Source of the DNA: Valencia hispanica
Taxonomy: Eukaryota; Chordata; Actinopteri; Cyprinodontiformes; Valenciidae
Assembly: GCA_963556495.2 (NCBI GenBank)
Contig: OY747702.1
Coordinates: 15,099,403 to 15,163,402 of the forward strand
Direction: 5' to 3'
DNA length: 64,000 nucleotides
The notes beneath the pieces are model-generated. The model made no database searches. It worked only from the letters and a program-made list of their open reading frames with translations, and had not been told where the DNA came from. Positions 56,098 to 64,000 of this stretch are shown here, one piece after another (position 1 is the first letter of the stretch; the number at the start of each line of letters is the position of its first letter). The position numbers were made by a program, and so were the translations under genes.

Positions 56098-56984
56098 TCT
56101 TCAAATTCATAGGAATAAGCAAAACCAAAAAAAAAATACAATTTATAGGTCTTCCCTATTTGGGAAGTTAGACTATACTTATAATTTGCAGACTTTTCCT
56201 TAGATTTTGATTGAATGTCCTTTAAGCAGAACTGGCAGCTGACAAGTGTTGTAAGTTTGCATCAAATTAAGACTTGATCAGAGTCTGTTTGTTCTGCTGT
56301 TCAGCACTTTTACTATGGGACTGTGCAATTCCACTGTGGTTAACTTAAAATATTCAGCAGAAAATTGGGGAGGAAGATACATGCAAAAATGCAGAGAAAG
56401 AAGTGAAGACGGGAATATGCATGGAGACAGGTAAGGGTCGAATGAAAGGATTCAGGGAAGAGACTGAAAGAAGCCCTGAATAGTAAAAGTGCAAAATCAA
56501 ATTTTAGTCACATTAATCTGTTATATTGCACTGGTATGGTTTTAGTTGGGGATTCTTTTCACTTACTTTAGATACATTGTCTGTCTTTGACTCCCTATTG
56601 ACTCTTTTCCACCATTTTTTTTTTTGCTGTTGCCAGTCTCTCTTAATCAATCAAATTGTACTTTATCAGAAATATCTCTAAAGAAGCACGTTGAGCTATA
56701 ATATGAGCTCCTTATATTGCACCACTTCCATTTTGGCTGAGCTTTCAGGTTATCTTGTTGACAGCAAAATTAATTTATAGGCTTTCACAGAATTTACAAT
56801 TTACCATCTTGTAATTCTTACTTTGATCATGATAACATAACTAAAGGAAGTGTAATCCACTGTGAAAGTTTCTGCCTTCAGGAGCGATGCAGTGAAATGA
56901 TTGTTCGGCTAATATTTAATGTTGGTTTCAATATTTTGGATATTTTGGTTTAGTTTTACGTCTCTTAGGTTATTTGTATTTTGC
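56098..56984. other. No gene recognised
   Basis: AT-rich, no identifiable feature. Confidence 0.4.
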
Positions 56985-56988
56985 TTAA

Positions 56989-57884
56989 AGTGTAACTAAA
57001 CCCCAAAACAACTTTTTTTTGCTTCTAAACTGTATAAATGGATCTTTACCAATGCAATCTTTCAGTTTCTGGGGATTTGTTTACATTTTGGTGTAAACTT
57101 GTTTAATTCTACACATTTTGGTCTAGTGCTGCCCCCTTAGGGTTGAATGGTGGCTACTGCATTTGAATTTTGTGATTGGTGGAGAGCGGTACATCTTTAC
57201 ATCACAGGCATCAACTGTCTCACACAGGCATGGTCTCACAGACACGCCCCGTGGGTTTGGGTATAAAAGTATCCGACACACCGGCCCCCCGTGGCGAGTT
57301 TGGAGTTGGATTGCGTTTTTCAGGTTACCATTATTATCACATTAGCACTTAGTTTGCATAGCTAACATACTGTTTTGAACATTAGCCTATGTTAGCATAA
57401 CCACTCAGAGACTGGACCCATCCTGTCTCTCTCTCCCTTAGCAGCAGCACCAGCCTCGGGCAGCGCTGACTCAGCGCCCCGAGCCAGCGGCTCGAATTGA
57501 TACGGCTCGCGGCCGCTGAGCTCCATAAAGCCTCCCTCTACTCCTCTATCTCTGGTGACGACGGAGGAGATCCGCTGGCTCAGGGCGTTGAGTCAGCGGC
57601 GCAAAGGGAGACGGGAGGAGTCCAGTCTCCCTTGTGCTAATGTTCAAAACAGATGAATGTTGATCAGTCGCAAAACTGTGAACGTGGCTTTGGTCACTGT
57701 CCATGTTTCAGTGTCAGATTAAGCGAGCTGTCACTGTGCTCCTGAACACCCCCCCCCCCCCCCCCCCGCTCATCCTCCATAGTTGGCCATACCCTTTGTG
57801 TTTCCTGGCACCGCCCACTTTGTAGAATTTTTCAAATGTTGTCTGGGGGCGGGGTTATGATTTTTCATGGGGTTCAGTTACACT
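56989..57884. mobile_element. Kolobok-like non-autonomous element at TTAA sites
   Basis: The ends AGTGTAACTAAACCCCA (56989) and TGGGGTTCAGTTACACT (ending 57884) are inverted copies with one mismatch. TTAA flanks both (56985-56988 and 57885-57888). TTAA duplications mark Kolobok and piggyBac elements; AGT-type ends favour Kolobok over the CCC ends of piggyBac. The 896-bp interior has no transposase. It contains a long hairpin (57370-57652), a poly-C run of 19 (57749-57767) and a GC-rich core. Confidence 0.75.
57370..57652. repeat. 283-bp imperfect hairpin within the Kolobok-like element
   Basis: CTGTTTTGAACATTAGC (57370-57386) is the exact inverse of 57636-57652. GAGACTGGAC (about 57406) faces GTCCAGTCTC (57620). 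The 25-bp block 57466-57490 is inverted at 57572-57596 with two mismatches. Together they form a long interrupted stem around an 81-base loop. Confidence 0.75.
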
Positions 57885-57888
57885 TTAA

Positions 57889-59190
57889 GTACTTCAGTCA
57901 AAAACAAAACAAAAAATTTTAGTTTTCAATTCTAATTCTGAAACTAGAAATAAAGGCAAATCTGCAACTAAATTTGCTTCACTGGGCAAATGACGTCTCT
58001 AGCTGTGCTAATGCAGTTTGCCCAAACGTTAATGCAGCATTTTACATGAACTCAGGGGAAAGTCTGGCCATATTTAAGTAAATTACTGCAAAGCAAAAAG
58101 TTTGTATTCTTAAGAACTGTAGTGTGTGGAAGAAATACAGTCTGCTGAAAGTTGGCGGTAATTTTGTAGATGGAAATAAATATATATCAGCTGCCCTGCT
58201 GAGTATAAAGAAAAACCTGATTAGGAATGACCCAGAAGGTAGAATTCAACCTCTCATAGTTAGAGGGCTGATATTTTTGCAAATAATTTTCCAATAAAAT
58301 AAGTAAATAGTGTTTAAAATTTAAAATGAAAAATATCTGCCCCCCTTAGCTTTTTTTTTCTTATAATCCCAAGTAAGTACTGCTTTTTCTACACTTTATG
58401 TAACCATTTTACAACTGGATATGTTGTTACTTTAATTAGTGCTTTTTGCAAGGGATGCTTCATGCCACTGTCTTTTGCAATCTGCAGCATTGTATACTGA
58501 TTCAGAAAACTGCACTCTGTGATTCCTATTATCAGATGTTGCTCTTAACGTTTTGAGGAATATCTCATCTGGTCAGGACAGGGATGTATTTCTTTAAAAT
58601 AAAATAAAATAAAAATGTTTTCTCCATTTGGCATCTGTTGTGTGGCCGGAAAGACAGCTATGACCTAATACAAGGCTAGATTCAAATTGCCCCAGTCTGG
58701 TAGATTTGATCACCATGCTTTCTCATGCATGCTATTAATGCAACCCGCTTTGCAAATGTAGTGCTGAAATGAAGCAAAGACTGGGAGCAAACCATTTGCA
58801 AAATGCTTTGTGAATTTCCCCCTCCGAGTACCGCTGTTCACAAATTCTTGCCGTGACGCAAAATCTGCTCACTGAAAGCTACAGACAACCCCTAAAAAAT
58901 TAGCTTTTTTTGCCCACAGTCTTTTCCCACTCTATTTCTTTCAGTAGCTCTGCATCTCTTTTCACTTTCTATAAAATGCAGCTGCACCTTTGCCCGCCTC
59001 CCCCTCCCCCCTCTCTGTAGGGTGCTGTCATTGAACAGGTGTGCAGCTACTTCTCTTTATTAATGACAGGCAGGAGAAAAGCAAAGGGGACTACAGCGTG
59101 TGGGTGTGTGCGTTACAGGCCGGAGAACTGACAAATGCGGGAGTGACTCTGCGGTATGCTCCATCGGCACAGTGACAAATGGATGGAGCA
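57889..59190. other. No gene recognised; a possible repeat-free conserved patch
   Basis: A CAAAAT-rich AT section, an (AAAAT)n tract at about 58597-58616, and a repeat-free patch at 58640-58900 with motifs such as CTATTAATGCAACC. No gene. Confidence 0.35.
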
Positions 59191-59194
59191 AGAG

Positions 59195-59320
59195 GTGTGC
59201 GTGTGTGTGTGTGTGTGTGTGTGTATATAAATACAAGGCAAAAAATAGTTTGGCAAGGAACAAAGTATTTGTATGTGTATATATATATGTATATATATAT
59301 ATATATATGTATATATATAC
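59195..59320. repeat. (GT)n and (TA)n microsatellites
   Basis: (GT)12 at 59201-59224 and TA runs with TG interruptions at 59277-59320, about 50 bases apart. Confidence 0.9.
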
Positions 59321-60755
59321 TGTAGCACACTCTGCAAATTAAAGCAAGTAATAGGTTAGACGTACAGGGGTAGAGGATATGAATAACCATCTGGCAAATG
59401 TTAAAAAAATAGCTCAAGTTTTTGTTGACAATAAATATTTTAGGGCAACAACTTTGAAAGTTTAATTGACAGCAAAGAAAAGTTAAGCCAAAAAGTTTTA
59501 TTATATCTACAGTATTTGGAACAGATGGCTGTAGCTCTATCTCAAAAATGAGTTTTCTTTATTTGGGGGGAATTTTTCTCTTACTTCCTCTCCATATGAT
59601 CTTAAATAAAACATTGAAATGTACTGTATTTATCACTTAAGGTATAAACCTAACTTTCAGAAAATTTCTTCTGGGTTCTGCTGACGGTCCCTGCCCACAG
59701 CACTTACAGCTAAGTCCTCATGCAACAGGCTGACCCAGCTGTAGTTAGTGCAGATGTTCACCCCCTACATTCAACAAATGAATCACATATGTAGCATATG
59801 TAAAATCTGGCACCACTGGTTTATTCCTCACTGGGTTACTAAATAAAACGTATACACCAAAAACTATAACTTCGCTAGAATGTCTTTTTTTGCTTTATTT
59901 TTGGCAGCCCTGATTACATATAAAGTAAGACAGTTTAATTCGTGAGTGAGAAAAACAGTATGGACAGAAGAAAGCAAATTTATATATTTTTTACATGTTT
60001 AGAGTGCTTTAATCATAGCTTAAGGTGGGACCTTGTTTTATTTCTGAAGCACACATGCGCACACACATTTGATTTGGTTTGATTGAGGTAAGCCAGAAAA
60101 CCACAATATTAATTTTGTACACTATTAACAGGTTAAACTGTGTAAGTTTGCATTTATTTCTGAATAAAATTAGTCCCTAATCAAAATATAGAGTCTAATT
60201 TTTCCTCATCTTGGTCTAGTGTATCCTCTCATGAGCTAGATGTATTATACCTCTAATAAAGTTGCAAAAACGATCCAAATATTGGGAGTTGTCAGAAATG
60301 CTAAACAGCCTACAAAAATGTTTTTTATATTCCAATCGACTGCTTTTTTGAGCAACAAATCTATTTGTCCTGATCTCCTTACTAAAACTAACATAGTCAC
60401 ACCACCTTTTTCTGCTACTTTAAACACGTTACAGCTGATCATGATAAAGCCGCTGGGGACATTTCATTACCCCTGAGATAAAGCACCAAGGGACATCAAC
60501 AAGCAATAAAAAACTGTTGTTATCTGCATAAACATGAAATACATCATCCCTCCTGTGCTTATGAACCAGCCAGCCCAGCCAGATTAGATTGGATTTTAAT
60601 GATCAACAATGGAAAAGTGGGTTGCTGTTGCTTCGAACACCGTGCACTGATAAAGCAAAGAACAAATGTGGGGAAAATGACAAAAAAATAAAAATAAAAA
60701 ATACAAAGTAGAGAATGAGGATATTTATTTCAATTAACTAGAGATATTTAACTAG
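59321..60755. other. No gene recognised
   Basis: AT-rich, short ORFs, no named feature. Confidence 0.4.
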
Positions 60756-60878
60756 AGTTGTGATCCATTTTCCACAAATGAACTGAACAGACTGTTGGAC
60801 GGCGGGAAATCCTTTCCCCCAGATGGACTAAGCAGACTGCATTTCCCAGCATCCCTAGCGGTGACGCAAACACACTCC

Positions 60879-60940
60879 CATTGGTCCGTGGCCACCAATG
60901 GTGACATCAACGATGACATCACGGTAAAAGGGCTATAAGG
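60879..60940 (+). promoter_or_regulatory. Promoter-like cluster: paired CCAAT boxes, two TGACATCA sites, TATA
   Basis: CATTGG (60879-60884) and CCAATG (60895-60900) form inverted CCAAT boxes. TGACATCA occurs at 60902-60909 and 60914-60921, CRE/AP-1-like. CTATAAGG lies at 60933-60940, so transcription would start near 60965. Order and spacing are those of an RNA polymerase II core promoter. Confidence 0.6.
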
Positions 60941-61599
60941 AAGTGGCGGGGGCATTTCAAATTGTTCTCAGCAGAAACTTCTGCTATAGAGAGGACATCT
61001 TACCGGTGAAGATTCTCTTATGTTCTGACCCGCTGGACCGGGAAGAACTCTCATTTCGAAGTGTCCATTGCTGTCTGTGCATCCAGCTTGGGTTATTTCT
61101 TCACGACGTTGACCTGCCAGCCGTCCGTCCGGCCTGCATTTGGGACAGGCAGTCCTAAAATCCTGCGCAGGATCTATCTCTTTTTTTTGCTCAACTACAG
61201 ACACATTTTGCTCCCCTCTTCGTGGACTGGACCTCCCTCAAAGCAAAGCAGGACAGAACCAGTTCATTCTAACTAATCTTGTGTCTGGGTAGATAAATAG
61301 GGAAAAAAGAGTTCTTAACTAGTTAGATCTTGTTCATTGTTGGTTTAAAGTGTTTTTTAAGCGCTGAACCTGTTGGCCCATTTAGCGTCGCCGCACGCAT
61401 AAGTGAGCTGTATTATTTGCTGTGTTTGAAACTGGTTTTTATCCTGAGCGGATCCTACATTCTTTCTCTCACTGCCTTGTTCTTCTCTCTCGCGCGCTCT
61501 CTGATCACCTGGTCGGCAAAGTCGGGCTTGGTCCGACCTGCGTTAGCTGGTCTGTTAGCTGAAAGGTTAACTCCATTGTTCTTTGTTAGTTAAAGCTGT

Positions 61600-61872
61600 G
61601 GCCTTCCACATGGACAGTTCACACCGTGTGCTCTGCCCCATTTTAGCCAGAGCTAGTTTTATGGCCCTTTGTCTCCTTACACTCCATGTACTGTCCTCCA
61701 TCTTGGCCCAGAGCTAAGTTTATGACCCTCTGTCCTACAGGCTATCTCTTACTTGAGCCCCCTGTAGTGAGGGCCCTTTCTGAACAAAACCTCCCCTCTG
61801 CTGGAAAACACCTTGAATTACCCTGCTGTTGAAAGTGTGCTATACAAATAAAATTCCTTTGCCTTGCCTTGG
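61600..61872 (+). mobile_element. LINE/SINE 3' end with (CCTTG)n tail
   Basis: GTGTGCTATACAAATAAAAT (61835 on) with AATAAA at 61847-61852 is followed by CCTTTGCCTTGCCTTG, a pentanucleotide tail. This is the usual terminus of teleost L2/CR1-type elements. The left boundary is uncertain. Confidence 0.55.
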
Positions 61873-62464
61873 GAAAGAGGAGCTGTCGGTTTGTCCCTGA
61901 TCCCCTTCGTGTTAATTTGTATTGATTCATTTTCACATATTATTGGTTTTCTAAGATCTATAGTAGATAGTTGCATGCTTTAGAATAGATTGGAATTATT
62001 GATGAAATGTTTTGGATGTAAGGTTGATCTATTTTCCTAAATAAATTCTCCTTAGCTCAAAGAGAAGTTTTCTGTGATTACTTGGTGTACGCGCCAATTA
62101 ATGTCCACGGCGTGTAAACTAATACCTTCAAGAACAGACTGGATGTCTGGTCTTCTAATACAGAAGTGGTGCCCCTAATATTAATAAATTAAACTTTAAC
62201 TTCATCAATAATCATATTATAATAAATCATAATTATTGATGGTTATGTAAGCCAGACAAAATTTGCTCACTCTGTGTTACAACACTAGCCTAGTAACACC
62301 AATGTACTGTTAACACAATTCAGTATGAATATGGATGTTTAAGAACCGAGGTTTATTTTAAGGGATTTAGATTGAGGCCAAATTAGCTTTATTTACTAAC
62401 AGAGAACACAGTTGCTAGGTGTTCAAACAACCACTTCAAAATGCAAAGCTGAGGGTAAAATAAA

Positions 62465-62500
62465 CCATCCACCCATCCATTCATTATCTGTACCCTGTGG
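62465..62500. repeat. Fragment of a dispersed repeat start
   Basis: CCATCCACCCATCCATTCAT followed by TATCTGTACCC is the familiar beginning of a fish dispersed repeat, here only a fragment. Confidence 0.5.
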
Positions 62501-62889
62501 AGTGATTGACTTTTGAAATGCCTGCTCAAGATGTATATAGACTCACAGTTTGGGTGACAGACAGCAGACTTATCTTAAAAACAAATGATATATCTGACCC
62601 TGTAGTTAAAAACATATTGTTTTTGCATCCAACTTTTGTTTTTATAAAGCATCGAAGTTCTATTTAAATGTTTGAAATTGTGCACTTCACACATAGCGCT
62701 TAAATAAGCAGAAGGTATGATGTTAATGCTATCAAAACAATGGCCAAGAGGCAATAAATGAATGTCTAGAACAGGAGTTCTCAACCTTTTGCAAACTGCC
62801 CCCCCCCCCTCCCCCGAAAGCTGGTTCATTCCCGTTGGGGCCCCAGTGCCCGCTACCGCCATCCCACACCAACCCCCACACCACCTTGC

Positions 62890-63077
<188 letters not shown>

Positions 63078-63086
63078 CCTTAGGCT

Positions 63087-63194
63087 ATTATTATTATTAT
63101 TATTATCATCCGTAGTGGTAGGTAGGCCTATTATCATTACTAGGCTATTCCTATAATTGCCTGTAGCACCAGACTTCTAATGTGAGCTTACAGG

Positions 63195-63230
<36 letters not shown>

Positions 63231-63396
63231 GAGTAGCAGTAGGCCTATCATCATTACTAGGCTATTGCTTTATAATTATATGAGGTTACATGCTTTATTG
63301 TTGTTTTTATCATCAGTAGGTATTATCATTACTAGGCTATTGCTATAATTGGGAATTGGCACCAGACCTCTGATATTAATTTATGCTTTATTATTG
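63087..63396. repeat. Degenerate triplicated unit with TTA tracts
   Basis: TAGGCCTATTATCATTACTA (63123), TAGGCCTATCATCATTACTA (63240) and TAGGTATTATCATTACTAGG (63317) begin three related units, each followed by GGCTATT(C/G)CT and an AT-rich stretch. CACCAGAC(T/C)TCT recurs in units one and three. (TTA)n tracts lie at 63087-63106 and 63197-63230. Confidence 0.75.
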
Positions 63397-63463
63397 TTAT
63401 TATTACTAGGCCTAATAGTAGGCATCATCTGTATGTTTTACAGAAGCTTGCAGGTAGGTAATG

Positions 63464-64000
63464 TTAATGTGAGACCTGAGCCTGCTTTGCCTCGCAAAGA
63501 TCCTCAATTCTTGGCTCAATGTTTGATAAACATAGCTTCAAATCATCCTCGATTTGTGCACGATTGCGGTATTTTGTTTTGAGTGCAGTCATTTTTGAGA
63601 ATCCTGCCTCACACAAATATGTCGATGCGAAAGGAAGGAGAATCTTCAAGGCGACGTCATAGAGTTGAGGATATTCCTGCATCAATGCTGCCCAGAATGA
63701 CGAAAGAGGGGAGGAGCTAAAGAGTTCCTTCAGTCTACTGTCACTCTTCAGCTCAATAAGCTGTTCCTGCATATCAATTGACAGCTCGTTTGCTGTTCAC
63801 ACAAATGGATCTCGAACCCACGCAAAAGAGCGATAATCCTCTTTAAAGTACATCGCAAATTGTTTTCTCATTGCTGACAGGTTGCTCAGACACTGATTGA
63901 AATAGGGAGGACAAATCGTGTGATGTGTCTGCATCAGTAATAAAGTCTACAAGGCTGAGGAACATGTCGCAGTTCCATCGACTGATAGTGCCAGCGGTCT
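63464..64000 (-). pseudogene. hAT transposase C-terminal region, partial at window edge
   Basis: From the right edge the minus strand encodes SAMRKQFAMYFKEDYRSFAW and VRDPFV, then a TGA, then TANELSIDMQEQLIELKSDS. The uninterrupted 102-codon frame (63772-63464) continues with FSSSPLSSFWAALMQEYPQL, LLPFASTYLCEAGFSKMTAL and KTKYRNRAQIEDDLKLCLSN. This is the hAT C-terminal dimerisation region (LPFASTYLCEAGFS, then the KYRNR block) of the Charlie/ZBED-like group. One in-frame stop lies in the visible part. The catalytic acidic residues, apart from those near the C-terminus, are beyond the window. Confidence 0.85.

Larger units (their letters stand above)
60760..62290 (+). repeat. Unclassified dispersed repeat, copy 2, with promoter-like head
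   Basis: Shares with copy 1 (44800-46215) the blocks TTGTGTCTGGGTAGATAAAT (61279), TGGTGCCCC (62167) and TGTGTTACAACACTA (62273-62287). The head (60760-61270) is GC-rich and carries promoter elements; the 3' half is AT-rich. A short LINE-type 3' end (to 61872) interrupts the middle. ORFs (71-95 codons) have no recognisable domain. It may be a solo LTR or non-coding transcript unit; no target duplication was found. Confidence 0.5.

Noticed and set aside
59060..59417. Overlapping ORFs on both strands near 59.2 kb
   Set aside because: All are driven by the GT and TA microsatellites and end in low complexity.

Overview
The window looks like non-coding vertebrate DNA, most probably from a ray-finned (teleost) fish. 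It is AT-rich, has very long stretches without open reading frames, and carries a repeat mixture typical of teleosts: Rex1/L2-like and Rex3/RTE-like LINEs, Tc1-like DNA transposons, hAT elements, a TTAA-flanked Kolobok-like element, a Penelope-like element, tRNA-headed SINE-like repeats and many microsatellites. I cannot name the species. I found no complete host protein-coding gene. The only possible host coding sequence is one short exon-like stretch on the minus strand near 12.8 kb, with a consensus splice donor and low confidence. The window is best read as an intergenic region or a very large intron. A few repeat-poor blocks rich in homeodomain-like motifs may be conserved regulatory DNA, but that needs an alignment.

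Region 1-12 kb holds a LINE copy whose two ends are fused by an internal deletion (1173-1790), Tc1 relics, and a layered insertion site. There a Tc1-like element (about 5413-9290) was hit in its terminal repeat by a 675-bp TIR element (5427-6101) and again by an hAT element (6555-9001). The hAT element in turn received a Rex1/L2-like LINE with a nearly intact reverse transcriptase. A degenerate near-full-length Tc1 copy follows (10283-11615).

Region 12-34 kb holds candidate regulatory blocks and a second layered site. A LINE fragment (14262-14526 plus 18059-18125) is split by a TIR element (14527-18058). That element is split by an hAT element (15264-17682) carrying a broken immunoglobulin-domain exon with its upstream splice acceptor. 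Further along are a Tc1 relic, SINE-like repeats, RTE and LINE fragments, TA microsatellites and an 82-bp perfect-armed palindrome.

Region 34-48 kb holds a decayed Penelope-like element on the minus strand, with RT, GIY-YIG nuclease and a hammerhead-like motif. It is interrupted by a TIR element that contains an internally deleted Rex3-like copy flanked by a 13-bp target duplication. An L1 3' fragment, more Tc1 pieces and one copy of an unclassified 1.4-kb repeat follow.

Region 48-64 kb holds an ORF resembling a BED-finger fragment, an SINE-like copy, a strong candidate regulatory block (51.4-51.8 kb), a decayed array of a recurrent sentence-like motif (52.3-52.9 kb), a Kolobok-like element with a 283-bp internal hairpin, a second copy of the unclassified repeat with a promoter-like head, and at the right edge a Charlie-type hAT with a partial transposase and a 188-bp GATA array. 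The coding remnants are mobile-element proteins, nearly all broken, and they do not form a working pathway. What the window offers is a readable order of insertions, supported at several sites by exact target-site duplications.
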